From Castellaniella sp. (lineage in GTDB: Bacteria > Pseudomonadota > Gammaproteobacteria > Burkholderiales > Burkholderiaceae_B), in the NCBI RefSeq assembly GCF_004321985.1, contig NZ_SCQN01000058.1:1-64000 (forward strand): a stretch of 64,000 bases of DNA, read 5' to 3'. Below, in pieces: positions 22,021 to 31,143 of the stretch (positions are counted from its first letter, which is position 1; the number at the start of each line of letters is the position of its first letter). A program made the translations under genes and the position numbers. The notes beneath the pieces were generated by a model. That model saw only the letters and a program-made list of their open reading frames with translations. It was not told where the DNA came from and did no database searches.

Positions 22021-23484
22021 ATGGGAAAGATTACCGGTTTCATGGAATACGCGCGGGTCAAGCCGGCCACCGAGCCGCCCGAGGCGCGTCTGCATCACTG
22101 GAAGGAATTCATCAAGCCGCTGACGGAAGAAGAGGCGCGCATCCAGGGGGCGCGCTGCATGGACTGCGGCGTGCCGTACTGCACCCACGGCTGTCCAGTC
22201 AACAACATCATTCCGGACTTCAACGACCTGGTCTACAAGTCCGACTGGAAGCGGGCGCTGGACGTGCTGCTGTCCACCAACAACTTCCCGGAATTCACCG
22301 GCCGCATCTGCCCGGCGCCCTGTGAGGCGGCTTGCACGCTGAACCTGAACGACACGGCCGTGGGCATCAAGTCCATCGAGCACACCATCATCGAGCGCGG
22401 CTGGTCCGAAGGCTGGGTGGTACCGCAGCCGCCGGCGCGCAAGACCGGCAAAAAGGTGGCCGTGATCGGCTCCGGTCCGTCGGGCCTTGCGTGTGCACAG
22501 CAACTGACACGCGTGGGCCACCAGGTCACTGTGTACGAGAAGAGCAACCGGATCGGCGGCCTGCTGCGCTACGGGATCCCGGATTTCAAGCTGGAGAAGG
22601 TCAACATCGACCGGCGTCTGGCGCAGCTTGAAGCCGAAGGCATCGAGTTCCTGCCGTCCACCTACGTGGGCCGCGCCGAAAACGCGCCCGAAGGACTGAC
22701 GGTGGTGGACGCCGACGATCTGCTGGCCCAGTTCGACGCGGTCGTGCTGGCGGGCGGCTGCGAGCATCCGCGCGACCTGCCCATCCCCGGGCGGGACCTG
22801 CGTGGCGTGCACTTCGCCATGGACTTCCTGCGCCAGCAGAACAAGATCAACCATGGCGATCGGATCGCCAAGCCCATCAACGCCAAGGGCAAGCATGTGA
22901 TCGTGATCGGCGGTGGCGACACCGGCTCGGACTGCGTGGGGACCAGCAACCGCCAGGGCGCGGCCTCGGTCACGCAATTCGAACTGATGGTGCGTCCGCC
23001 TGATCAGGAAGACAAGCTGCTGACCTGGCCCTACTGGCCGATCAAGCTGCGCACGTCCACCTCGCACGAGGAAGGCTGCCAGCGCGACTGGGCAGTGGGC
23101 ACGCAGGCCTTCGAGGGCAAGGGCGGCAAGGTCGAAAAACTGGTGGCATCGCGCCTGCAATGGACCAAGGACCGCGCCACCGGCCAGCTGAAGATGAAAG
23201 AAATGAAGGACTCGCGCTTCGAGATGCAGGCGGATCTGGTGCTGCTCGCCATGGGATTCGTGTCCCCGGTGCGCGCTGTGCTGGATGCGTTCGACGTAAG
23301 CGTCAACCCGCGCGGCAACGTGCTGGCCAACACGGACGATTACTGCAGCAGCCGCGAGAAGGTGTTTTCGGCCGGCGACATGCGCCGCGGGCAATCGCTG
23401 GTGGTCTGGGCCATCCGCGAAGGCCGGCAGTGCGCACGCTCGGTGGACGAATACCTGATGGGAAGCTCGCTGCTGCCGAGATAG
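22021..23484 (+). CDS. gltD: Glutamate synthase small subunit
   Basis: The 487-residue FAD/iron-sulfur subunit takes electrons from NADPH and passes them to GltB. Cysteine clusters [14 protein letters not shown] and CPAPCEAAC would bind the 4Fe-4S centres. [13 protein letters not shown] is the FAD-binding site and [11 protein letters not shown] the NADPH site. The Shine-Dalgarno AAGGAA lies 8-9 bp before the ATG. The length and the order gltB-gltD are standard. Transcription probably ends at the hairpin at 23505-23533. Confidence 0.97.
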   Translation: MGKITGFMEYARVKPATEPPEARLHHWKEFIKPLTEEEARIQGARCMDCGVPYCTHGCPVNNIIPDFNDLVYKSDWKRALDVLLSTNNFPEFTGRICPAPCEAACTLNLNDTAVGIKSIEHTIIERGWSEGWVVPQPPARKTGKKVAVIGSGPSGLACAQQLTRVGHQVTVYEKSNRIGGLLRYGIPDFKLEKVNIDRRLAQLEAEGIEFLPSTYVGRAENAPEGLTVVDADDLLAQFDAVVLAGGCEHPRDLPIPGRDLRGVHFAMDFLRQQNKINHGDRIAKPINAKGKHVIVIGGGDTGSDCVGTSNRQGAASVTQFELMVRPPDQEDKLLTWPYWPIKLRTSTSHEEGCQRDWAVGTQAFEGKGGKVEKLVASRLQWTKDRATGQLKMKEMKDSRFEMQADLVLLAMGFVSPVRAVLDAFDVSVNPRGNVLANTDDYCSSREKVFSAGDMRRGQSLVVWAIREGRQCARSVDEYLMGSSLLPR

Positions 23485-23504
23485 GCGCGGCCGCGGGCCC
23501 CACA

Positions 23505-23533
23505 TACAGCCGCCCGGGAAACGGGCGGCTGTA
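23505..23533. terminator. Stem-loop between convergent gltD and BKACE genes
   Basis: The arms TACAGCCGCCCG and CGGGCGGCTGTA are a perfect 12-bp stem around a 5-base loop (GGAAA). It lies 21 bp after gltD and 5 bp before the end of the opposite-strand gene, so it can serve both directions. There is no strong U-tract, so it may act as a bidirectional terminator or a 3'-end stabiliser. Confidence 0.75.
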
Positions 23534-23537
23534 CTGC

Positions 23538-24470
23538 TCAGAAGTTGACCTTGTCGCGGCCCTTGAGATGCAGGATTTCGCGCGCCTCGTCCGGCGTGGC
23601 GATTTCGATGTTCAGGGCTTCGAGGATCACCCGGATGCGGCTGACCTGCTGCGCGTTCGACGCAGCGAGTTGGCCCGGTCCGATCCACAGTGAATCTTCC
23701 AGGCCCACGCGCACGTTGGAACCCATGGCCGCGCCCATGGTGGCCAGCGGGATCTGATTGCGCCCGGCGCCCAGGATGGACCAGCGGTAGTCATCGCCGA
23801 ACAGACGGTCGGCGGTGCGGTGCATGTGCATCAGATCTTCGGGGTCGGGGCCAATCCCACCCAGAATGCCGAAGACCGACTGGATAAAGAGCGGCCCCTT
23901 GGCGATGCCGCGATCATAGAAGTGCTTCAGGTTGTAGAGGTGGCTGATGTCGTAGCACTCGAACTCGAAGCGCGTGCCGTTCTCCGTCCCCCGCGTCAGG
24001 ATCGTCTCGATATCCTTGTACGTGTTCTTGAAGATCAGGTCGCGGCTGTTTTCGAGGTGAGTGCGCTCCCAGTCGTACTTGAACTCCTTGAAGCGCTGCA
24101 GCATGGGGAAAAGACCGAAATTCATGGACCCCATGTTGAGCGAGGCAACTTCCGGCTTGAACGTCATGGCCGGCCGCATGCGCTCTTCGACGGTCATGTG
24201 CGGGCTGCCGCCCGTGGTGATGTTGATGACCGCGTCGGTAGTGGCCTTGATCTTCGTGAGAAACGGACGGAAGAGTTCGGGGTCCTGGGAAGGATGGCCG
24301 TCCTTCGGATCGCGGGCGTGCAGGTGCAGGATGGCGGCGCCCGCCTTTGCAGCTGCGATGCCGGCCTCGGCGATCTCATCAGCGGTCACCGGAAGATTCG
24401 GCGACATGCTGGGTGTATGAATGGCGCCCGTGACGGCGCAGGTGATGATGGCTTTGTGTGTGTGGGCCAT
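23538..24470 (-). CDS. Beta-keto acid cleavage enzyme (BKACE, DUF849 family)
   Basis: The 310-residue protein is a TIM-barrel enzyme that condenses a beta-keto acid with acetyl-CoA and cleaves it to acetoacetate and a new CoA thioester. Family features are the N-terminal AIITCAVTGA strand, the zinc-binding histidines in ILHLHARDPKDG (His49 and His51), NITTGG, NMGSMNFG, and VGLEDSLWIGPG with the distal zinc glutamate. GAGGAAA precedes the ATG. It is the last gene of a run with two dehydrogenases and an importer, which suggests degradation of an imported hydroxy or keto acid. The substrate cannot be assigned. Confidence 0.88.
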   Translation of the reverse strand: MAHTHKAIITCAVTGAIHTPSMSPNLPVTADEIAEAGIAAAKAGAAILHLHARDPKDGHPSQDPELFRPFLTKIKATTDAVINITTGGSPHMTVEERMRPAMTFKPEVASLNMGSMNFGLFPMLQRFKEFKYDWERTHLENSRDLIFKNTYKDIETILTRGTENGTRFEFECYDISHLYNLKHFYDRGIAKGPLFIQSVFGILGGIGPDPEDLMHMHRTADRLFGDDYRWSILGAGRNQIPLATMGAAMGSNVRVGLEDSLWIGPGQLAASNAQQVSRIRVILEALNIEIATPDEAREILHLKGRDKVNF

Positions 24471-24551
24471 GATGTTTCCTCTGTGTGGCATAAAGGGTGA
24501 AACGGCGCAGGCCGATCGCTGGCCTGCACCGGGTGACAGATCGGATCGCGT

Positions 24552-25496
24552 TCAATCCTTGGGCGGAGTCTCGGCCTCGGCCTGCCGCTTGTGCCGCAGC
24601 AAGGACATGAGCCGTTGATCACGCCACAAGCGGCGCTGCAGCAGCTCGGACTCGGGCAGTTGCTCGCGCCGCTGCCGTTCGACTTCGTGCACGGTATCGT
24701 CGGGCCAGCGCTCGCAGTCTCGCTGCTCCTGGGCAATCGAGGCATACATGCCGCCGTAGCGGGTGCAATAGTCGGCAACACCCCCTGGCGCGTTCAGATC
24801 GATAGTCTCGAATGGCCCCATGAAGACCCAGCGCAAGCCCAGTCCGTCCTTGACCGTGACGTCCAGGTCCTCGACCGTGATGGTGCCATCCTGCACCAGA
24901 CGGAATGCCTCGCGCAACAGTGCGCCCTGGAGGCGGTTGAGCACAAAGCCCTCCAGCTCCCGGTGCACGATGACCGGTTTCTGACCCGCGCCGGACTGGA
25001 TGCGGCGAGCGGCCTCGATGGTCGCGGCGTCCGTCCACGGCGCGCCGCACAGTTCGACCACCGGAATGAGATAAGGCGGATTCACGGGATGCGCGACCAG
25101 ACATCGGCCGCGTCCCGGAAGATCCTCGGTGAATACTGAGGCTGGAATACTGGAAGTCGAACTGGCGAGCACCGTGCCGGCGGCCGCCAGGGCGTCCATC
25201 TGGCGGAAGATCTCGCGCTTGAGTTCGGGCTTTTCAGGCAGATTTTCCTGGACGTAGGCCACGCCTTCCAGGGACTGCGCGAGCGTATCGCACACCCGGA
25301 CGCGCGCGCTCAGCCCATCCGCATCATCCAGCAGACCCTGCTGCACCAGCATCCTGGCCTGTCCGGCGATGAGTTCCACCGCACGCGCACGTGCCTGGGC
25401 ATCCCCATCCCACAGCCTGACGCCATACCCGGCCCGGGCAAAGACAATGGCCCAGGCCTGGCCGATGAGCCCGCTACCGATGACTGCAACATCCAT
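24552..25496 (-). CDS. 3-hydroxyacyl-CoA dehydrogenase family protein (lambda-crystallin / L-gulonate dehydrogenase-like)
   Basis: This 314-residue NAD-dependent dehydrogenase has the Rossmann motif VIGSGLIGQAWAIVFARAG at its N-terminus, SSTSSIPAS and the catalytic-histidine region AHPVNPPYLIPVVEL. The single-domain length and the GSGLIG start match the lambda-crystallin branch, which oxidises free hydroxy acids, better than the fatty-acid CoA-thioester branch. It would produce the beta-keto acid used by the BKACE product. The C-terminal 60 residues are highly charged and Arg-rich. Spacing to the next gene is 81 bp. Confidence 0.83.
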   Translation of the reverse strand: MDVAVIGSGLIGQAWAIVFARAGYGVRLWDGDAQARARAVELIAGQARMLVQQGLLDDADGLSARVRVCDTLAQSLEGVAYVQENLPEKPELKREIFRQMDALAAAGTVLASSTSSIPASVFTEDLPGRGRCLVAHPVNPPYLIPVVELCGAPWTDAATIEAARRIQSGAGQKPVIVHRELEGFVLNRLQGALLREAFRLVQDGTITVEDLDVTVKDGLGLRWVFMGPFETIDLNAPGGVADYCTRYGGMYASIAQEQRDCERWPDDTVHEVERQRREQLPESELLQRRLWRDQRLMSLLRHKRQAEAETPPKD

Positions 25497-25511
25497 GTCG
25501 GTCTCCAGCGA

Positions 25512-26294
25512 TCAGATCAGTGCCTGTGTCAGGCCGTCCACGGCCAGTGCCTGGCCATTGACGCTGGCAGCGGCGTCGCTCGCGGCAAACAGCACCATGT
25601 TGGCAATGTCGCGCGCCGAGACCATGCGTCCCATGGCCGACTGATCCTCGTAGGCGCGTGCGATCTCTTCGACTGGTGCGCCCAGCGTCTTCGCCTTGGC
25701 CGCGATGACCGCACGGATGCGCGGGCCTTCGACCGCACCCGGAAGAATCGCATTGACCCGGATGCCAAACTTGCCCAGTTCGATGGCCAGCGTCTTGGTG
25801 AACCCGACGACGGCCCACTTGGAAGCCGCATAGGCCGAACGGCCGGCAAAACCCAGGTGTCCCGCCGCCGACGACAGATTGATCATGACACCGGCCTTGG
25901 ATTGCTTGAGCAGCGGCACCGCAAGCCGCGCGCACAGGAACTGCCCGGTGATGTTGATGGCCAGCGTCCGATCCCAGTCGCTCTTGCTCAGCGTCTCTAC
26001 ATAGCCGGTGGGGCCGGCTACCCCTGCGTTGTTCACCAGGACGTCCAGCCCACCCAGGCGGTTGCGGACTTCCTCGAACAGGGCGGCGACGCTCGCCTCG
26101 TCGGAGACGTCGGCAACCGTGGTGTGCAGCCCGGCAATCCCGGCGCGTGCCTGATCAAGGGCCTGCTGGTTCACATCGCACACCAATACCTTGGCGCCAG
26201 CCGCCGAAAACACCTTCGCCATTTCCAGACCCAAGCCGCTCGCGCCGGCCGTGATCAGGACCTTGCGGCCCTTCATACCATTTTCTTCAAACAT
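25512..26294 (-). CDS. Short-chain dehydrogenase/reductase
   Basis: This 260-residue SDR of the classical type has the cofactor loop AGASGLGLEMA (the first residue of the usual TGxxxGxG motif is altered), the structural NNAGVAGP, and the catalytic YAASK after NLSSAAGH. The acid in VLVCDV points to NAD(H). The start MFEENG follows GAGGGAAG; an internal ATG at MKGRK is an alternative. Only 15 bp separate it from the lambda-crystallin-type gene, so both probably act on the same substrate series. The specific alcohol or hydroxy acid is unknown. Confidence 0.87.
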   Translation of the reverse strand: MFEENGMKGRKVLITAGASGLGLEMAKVFSAAGAKVLVCDVNQQALDQARAGIAGLHTTVADVSDEASVAALFEEVRNRLGGLDVLVNNAGVAGPTGYVETLSKSDWDRTLAINITGQFLCARLAVPLLKQSKAGVMINLSSAAGHLGFAGRSAYAASKWAVVGFTKTLAIELGKFGIRVNAILPGAVEGPRIRAVIAAKAKTLGAPVEEIARAYEDQSAMGRMVSARDIANMVLFAASDAAASVNGQALAVDGLTQALI

Positions 26295-26331
26295 GCTTCC
26301 CTCGATTTGAACGCACTGCAATCCATCACCA

Positions 26332-28833
26332 TCACACACCCAGGAACTTCACCTGAAGTTCCTTGTTCTGCTGCAAGTCGGCTGCCGTCCCTTCGTACGC
26401 CACGCGGCCATTCACCATGATGTAGGCTCGGTCCACCATCTGTAGAGCCAGATCGATGCGCTGCTCCACCAGCAGGATGCTGGTGCGCTTGCGCAGTTCG
26501 ACCACCGCCTCCAGCACTTCTTTGACGATCGCGGGGGCGAGCCCCTCGAAGGGCTCATCGAGCAGAATGAGTTTCGCGGGTGCCATCAGAGCGCGCGCGA
26601 TCGCCAGCATCTGCTGTTCGCCGCCGCTGAGATTGCCCCCCAACGAGGTCTGCAGCGTCCCGAGTTTCGGGAACAGGTCGAACACGTCCTTCACGTCCCA
26701 GCCCCCCGGACGGCGGGCGACCAGCAGATTGTCGAGAATGGTGAGGTTGGGGAATACCCGTCGCCCCTGCGGGACGATGGCGAGCCCCAGGCGATTGATG
26801 TGATTGGGTGGCATCCCTGTGATGTCGGTTCCGTCGAACTGCAGATTGCCGCCGCTCGCGCTCAGCAGGCCCATGATGGTGTAGAGCGTGGTGGTCTTGC
26901 CCACCCCGTTGCGGCCCAGCAGCGCGATGGCTTCGCCCTCCCGGACCTCGAGCGACAGGCCATCCAGGACGCTGCTCCCCTCGTAGCCCGACACCACGTC
27001 CTTCAACGCCAGAATCGGCTTGCCGGATGGGACTGCAGGCTTGCCTGCCAGCGAGGGCGCGATGGACCCGGACTCGGTCTGATCCTCGCCCAGATAGGCC
27101 TTGACGACCTCGGGATCGCTCACCACGGTCTGTGGGTCCCCGTCAGCAATCATGCGGCCCTGGTGCAGCACCGTGATGCGATCGGAGAGCGCGATCACCC
27201 GGTCGATGTCGTGCTCGATCAGAAAGATCGTGTAATGACCGGCCAATCGGCGGATCAACGCACCGATGCGCTCGCGGTCGGCATCAGCCAACCCCGCCAG
27301 CGGTTCGTCCAGAAGCAGCAGCTCCGCGCTCGTGGCCATCGTGACGGCGATGTCCAGCAGCCGCTGCTCGCCATGGGGGAGATTGGTCGTGATTTCACCG
27401 GCCCTGTCCGCCAGGCCCACGACCTTCAGCAACCCCCAGGCCCGCTCCAGCGGTTCGGACAGACTGTAGGCATCCCGCCAGAGCGAAGCCCTGTGGGGAG
27501 ACCCGGCTTGCGCCGCCACCCGCACGGTCTCCAGCGCCGTCAAATTGGCCGGCAAGCTGACCACCTGGAACGAGCGCGACATCCCCAGCCGGGTCCGCTC
27601 ATGAACCTTCAGCGCGCCGATGTCCTGGCCCTTGAAGGTGATGCTCCCCTGGTCATGGGGAATGAGGCCGGTCAGCATGTTGAAGAGCGTGGTCTTGCCC
27701 GCGCCGTTCGGCCCAATGAGGCTGTGCACGGTACCGGCGGTGATCTTGAGACTGATGTCGTCGGCAGTCACCACGGACCCGAAGCGCTTGCTCAGATGAT
27801 TGACTTCCAGAATGGTCTGGTGCTCGACCGACCGCTGGGTCGCGAACGGGTCAGCCAAGGTGGACGGCATGGCTGGCAGTGGCGTGCGCGTGAGGGTCCA
27901 CCGGTTGTGGCCCCTGAGCCGCGCATAGACGCCGCTCAGCCCCTCCGGCGACAGCAGCACGACGGCGATGATCAGCGCCCCGAAGATGAGCCACCAGTGT
28001 TCGGTGAAGGAGCTCAGCTGGTCACTGAGGTTGATGTAGATGATCGCCCCCCACAGCGGTCCCAGGAAGTGGTGGATGCCACCCAGCAGGATCATCATGA
28101 TGGGATCGCCGGCGTGCTGCCAGTTCAGGTTGTCGGCGTACGCCCCGTGGATGAGCATCGAGAGCATGCTGCCGCCCAGGCCGATGAAGGCCGCGTGCAG
28201 CACCATGGCGCTGAGCTTGTAGCCCCAAGGGTCGTAGCCCAGATACTGCACGCGCTTTTCATTGTCGCGAATAGCCTGCAGCACGCGTCCAAACGGCGAG
28301 TGCACGATGCGATCCAGCAGCCAGGCGCAGAACAGCACAATGACGGCGCAGAACAGGTAATACAGCCAGCCGTTCTCCAGTCCCGGGCGCAGTACGCCCT
28401 GAAGGCCGTTTTCCCCGCCCGTGAGGCTCGTCCAGCGGAAGGAAATTTCATAGAACAATTGCGTGAAGGCCAGCGTCAGCAGGGCGAAATACAGGCCCCT
28501 GCGGCGCAGGGCCAGCCCGCCCACCAACAGCCCGAGCAGCGCAGCAAAGGCCGTGCCGACAATCAGGGAGAGCACCACGTTCTGCGACACATGCAGCGCG
28601 AACAGCGCGCTTGCGTAGCTCGCCATGCCGAAGAAGAGCGAGGAGCCGAACGAGACCATGCCCGTATAACCCAGCAGCAGGTTATAGGCGATCCCGTAAA
28701 GGGTGTAGATCACCACCATGGTTGCGAGGCTCACGGTGGAGCCCGCAGCGGTCATCACCCAGGGCATGAGGATGAAGACGATGGCCAGTATGACGACCGG
28801 ATGGGAGAGTCCCCGTTGCAGCAACTTGTTCAT
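26332..28833 (-). CDS. Branched-chain-type ABC importer: LivM permease-LivG-LivF triple fusion
   Basis: A single 833-residue frame encodes three subunits that are usually separate or fused pairwise. Residues about 1-320 are a LivM-type permease (LLGYTGMVSFG, many hydrophobic helices). Residues about 340-590 are a LivG-type ATPase (Walker A GPNGAGKTT, signature LPHGEQ, Walker B LLLLDEP). Residues about 610-833 are a LivF-type ATPase (GRNGVGKTT, LSGGEQQ, LILLDEP). No stop or frame change separates them. It overlaps livH by four bases (ATGA). The importer probably takes up the substrate of the BKACE pathway. Branched-chain amino acids are not assured. Confidence 0.92.
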   Translation of the reverse strand: MNKLLQRGLSHPVVILAIVFILMPWVMTAAGSTVSLATMVVIYTLYGIAYNLLLGYTGMVSFGSSLFFGMASYASALFALHVSQNVVLSLIVGTAFAALLGLLVGGLALRRRGLYFALLTLAFTQLFYEISFRWTSLTGGENGLQGVLRPGLENGWLYYLFCAVIVLFCAWLLDRIVHSPFGRVLQAIRDNEKRVQYLGYDPWGYKLSAMVLHAAFIGLGGSMLSMLIHGAYADNLNWQHAGDPIMMILLGGIHHFLGPLWGAIIYINLSDQLSSFTEHWWLIFGALIIAVVLLSPEGLSGVYARLRGHNRWTLTRTPLPAMPSTLADPFATQRSVEHQTILEVNHLSKRFGSVVTADDISLKITAGTVHSLIGPNGAGKTTLFNMLTGLIPHDQGSITFKGQDIGALKVHERTRLGMSRSFQVVSLPANLTALETVRVAAQAGSPHRASLWRDAYSLSEPLERAWGLLKVVGLADRAGEITTNLPHGEQRLLDIAVTMATSAELLLLDEPLAGLADADRERIGALIRRLAGHYTIFLIEHDIDRVIALSDRITVLHQGRMIADGDPQTVVSDPEVVKAYLGEDQTESGSIAPSLAGKPAVPSGKPILALKDVVSGYEGSSVLDGLSLEVREGEAIALLGRNGVGKTTTLYTIMGLLSASGGNLQFDGTDITGMPPNHINRLGLAIVPQGRRVFPNLTILDNLLVARRPGGWDVKDVFDLFPKLGTLQTSLGGNLSGGEQQMLAIARALMAPAKLILLDEPFEGLAPAIVKEVLEAVVELRKRTSILLVEQRIDLALQMVDRAYIMVNGRVAYEGTAADLQQNKELQVKFLGV

Positions 28834-29705
28834 TCGAAACGCTCCCAGCGTTCACCAAACAGCCCTCGTGGAAACAGCAAGAGCACGATGATCATCAGCA
28901 CATACATCACGGAGGTGGAGGCGACCGGCCAGAACTGAATGGTGAACGCCACGGCGATGCCGACCATCAGCCCAGCCACCACCGCGCCTCGCAGGCTGCC
29001 CAGGCCACCGATCACGACCACGACGAATGCGGGCATGATGGCCTGCTCGGCCATGGACGGCACCACACTCCACAGGGGGGCGGCCAGTACCCCGGCGGCC
29101 CCTGCCAGCAGACAACCCAGTGCGAAAATGAACATGAAGACCCGTTTCAGATTGATGCCCAGCATGCTCACCATGTCGGGATCACGCGAGCCAGCCCGCA
29201 CGATGCGGCCGTAGGGGGTCTTTTCGAGAAAGAGCCAGGTCGCCACCAGAATCAGGATGGTCGCCACCAGGACCGCAAGCCGGTACTGGGTCACGAATAC
29301 CGGACCGAACTTCAGGAACCCCGACAGAAACGCCGGCGTGTCGAAGGGATGGCCAGCAGCACCCCAGATGGTGCGGATGAGCTCCTCGATGAACAGGGCC
29401 AGGCCGAACGTGAGCAGCAGGCTGAGCAGCGGCTCCTTGTCATAGAGCGGCCGCAATAACGTTCGCTCGACGATCAGACTGATGGCACCGACCAGCAGAG
29501 GGGCCACCACCAGCGCCCCGCCGAAGCCCAGGAAGGGCCGCAGGCTCAAAGCCAGGTAGGCGCCCAACGCAAAAAATGCGCCATGGGCGAAATTGACCAG
29601 CCCCAGCATGCCGAAGATGATGGACATGCCCACCGCGATGAGCACAAACAGGAACCCTAAAACCAGCCCATTCATGAGCTGTGACGCAAGCAGCGTAACG
29701 TTCAT
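28830..29705 (-). CDS. Branched-chain-type ABC transporter permease (LivH-like)
   Basis: The 291-residue inner-membrane permease starts MNVTLLASQLMNGLVLG and has about eight hydrophobic segments, GLVNFAHGAFFALGAYLAL typical of LivH, and the cytoplasmic coupling region AGSRDPDMVSMLGIN. It would form a heterodimer with the LivM-type domain of the adjacent fusion protein. The ATG at 29705 follows AGAGG at 9 bp. Its stop overlaps the fusion start. A stable hairpin separates it from the substrate-binding protein gene. Confidence 0.93.
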   Translation of the reverse strand: MNVTLLASQLMNGLVLGFLFVLIAVGMSIIFGMLGLVNFAHGAFFALGAYLALSLRPFLGFGGALVVAPLLVGAISLIVERTLLRPLYDKEPLLSLLLTFGLALFIEELIRTIWGAAGHPFDTPAFLSGFLKFGPVFVTQYRLAVLVATILILVATWLFLEKTPYGRIVRAGSRDPDMVSMLGINLKRVFMFIFALGCLLAGAAGVLAAPLWSVVPSMAEQAIMPAFVVVVIGGLGSLRGAVVAGLMVGIAVAFTIQFWPVASTSVMYVLMIIVLLLFPRGLFGERWERFE

Positions 29706-29732
29706 CAACAAATACCTCTGTGGCGGGCGGAC

Positions 29733-29755
29733 GCCGGGCCCGTCACGGACCCGGC
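29733..29755 (-). promoter_or_regulatory. Intercistronic stem-loop between binding-protein and permease genes
   Basis: The 10-bp arms at 29733-29742 and 29746-29755 pair fully with one G-U wobble and a 3-base loop. Such hairpins after periplasmic-binding-protein genes often protect the upstream mRNA segment or cause partial termination, giving more binding protein than permease. No U-tract follows, so stabilisation or partial attenuation is the better reading. Confidence 0.55.
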
Positions 29756-29771
29756 GCGCCCAAGGGCCCGA

Positions 29772-31037
29772 TTACAGTGCCGGCATCTTGCACAAGGACT
29801 CTTTTTGGGAGCCGTAAAGCTCGTCCACGGTCTGACCCTTCGTTGGGACTTCTTCCAGGATGTCGAAGTAGTCGTACTTGTCGGTGATCTTGGACTTGAC
29901 CTTCGCAATCAGCGTGGGCTGGATGAGCTGGTGGTCCCAGGACCTGAAGTACATGGCATCCCTCTTGAAGCCATCGAACTTGTGGCCTTCGAGGAACTCG
30001 ACCAGCTTGCGGGAATCAGTGGAACCCGTCTCACGGATGGCCGTGATGATGGCCGTGGTGCCGAACCAGTCCTGCCAGGCCTCGGCTTCCGGGGCCGACT
30101 TGAACTTCGCCTGGTATTCCTTGGCGAACGCATGGCTGCGCTCGGTGTTCTGTGCGCCTGTGTAATTCCAGATTTTCGGGTATAGGCCGGTCGCAGCCTC
30201 GGGGCCCGCCGACCACAGGTCGGTGTCGTTGCAGATCAGCGAAGAGACCGGGATCTTGCCGGTCAATCCCATCTGCTTGAACTGCTTGAGGAAATTGGTC
30301 AGGTCGCTGCCGCCCAAGCCCACGAAGACGGCATCCGGCTTCGCGGCGACGATTTTCAGGATGAACGAGCTGTAGTCCGTGGTCCCCAGCGGCGTCTGGT
30401 CTGCGCCAGCGATCTTGCCGCCGTCTGCCGTCAGCAGGGCGCTCATCTGCTTGTAGCCGTCGATCCCCCAAGCGTAGGAGGCGTAGAGGAAATACCAGTT
30501 CTTGCCGTTCTTGGAGAACGTCGGGTAGATGCTGCGCACGGTCTCATAATTGGGCAGGTCCACACGGAACGTGTAGCGGCCGCACTTTTCACCCGTGATT
30601 TCCGTGGCATTGGGGCCAGTCGCCATGAGCAGCGTCTTTTCCCGTTCCGCGACGGGCATGATGGCCAGGACGTCGCCGCTGGAGATGCCGCCTTGTACCG
30701 CCACGACCTTTTCCTGCTGGACCAGACGGAGCATGTTCTGCTGGGTGGTCTGGGGACCGTTTTCGTCCAGCCAGACCAGCTGGATCGGGCGCCCCAGGAC
30801 TTCGCTCTTGGCATCGGCCACGGCGATCGTCGCGCCGTTGTAACCTTGCTCGCCCTGGACGGCATAGGGTCCGGACTTCGATAGCAGGACGCCGATCTTG
30901 ATGGGCTCTGCGGCCAGCGCATAGCGCGCGAACGGAACCGCGCCCGCCAGTCCGGTCACCAGTCCTGCCGCGCCGGCCTTGAACAAACCGCGCCGGCTGA
31001 TGCCGCTACGGCTGGGTGTCACTTCTGTGTTCGACAT
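29772..31037 (-). CDS. ABC transporter substrate-binding protein (branched-chain amino acid type), Tat-exported
   Basis: The 421-residue periplasmic protein has a twin-arginine signal (SRRGLFKAGAAG, arginines 15-16) and a likely cleavage site after ALA before AEP. It is followed by PIKIGVLLSKSGPYA, the start of the Leu/Ile/Val-binding fold. The Tat signal suggests folding before export, and TatABC is encoded at 46.8-48.5 kb. AGGAGA precedes the ATG. It is the first gene of the import/degradation operon and is divergent from the GntR regulator. The ligand is unknown; acidic hydroxy or keto compounds are plausible from the neighbours. Confidence 0.9.
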   Translation of the reverse strand: MSNTEVTPSRSGISRRGLFKAGAAGLVTGLAGAVPFARYALAAEPIKIGVLLSKSGPYAVQGEQGYNGATIAVADAKSEVLGRPIQLVWLDENGPQTTQQNMLRLVQQEKVVAVQGGISSGDVLAIMPVAEREKTLLMATGPNATEITGEKCGRYTFRVDLPNYETVRSIYPTFSKNGKNWYFLYASYAWGIDGYKQMSALLTADGGKIAGADQTPLGTTDYSSFILKIVAAKPDAVFVGLGGSDLTNFLKQFKQMGLTGKIPVSSLICNDTDLWSAGPEAATGLYPKIWNYTGAQNTERSHAFAKEYQAKFKSAPEAEAWQDWFGTTAIITAIRETGSTDSRKLVEFLEGHKFDGFKRDAMYFRSWDHQLIQPTLIAKVKSKITDKYDYFDILEEVPTKGQTVDELYGSQKESLCKMPAL

Positions 31038-31090
31038 AGTCGTCTCCTGTGGATTTTTGACGTGCCTCACTGAGCTGTTCTATGTTATCT

Positions 31091-31106
31091 ATCTGTGATC
31101 ACAGAT
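31091..31106. promoter_or_regulatory. Perfect 16-bp palindrome, probable GntR-regulator operator
   Basis: ATCTGTGATCACAGAT is fully self-complementary and sits midway in the 106-bp divergent gap between the binding-protein gene and the gntR gene. A partial second copy (AGATCACA) overlaps its right side. FadR/FCD-type regulators bind short palindromes of this kind, so it is the likely shared operator. A possible -10 (TACAAT, 31130-31135) for the regulator gene lies next to it. Confidence 0.6.
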
Positions 31107-31143
31107 CACACTAGGGTTTTCGCTAGACTTACAATTTGATCCC

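Noticed and set aside
26800-28938. 712-codon open frame antisense to the Liv-type fusion gene
   Set aside because: His/Gln/Arg-rich translation with no family pattern; it mirrors the codon phase of the real gene.
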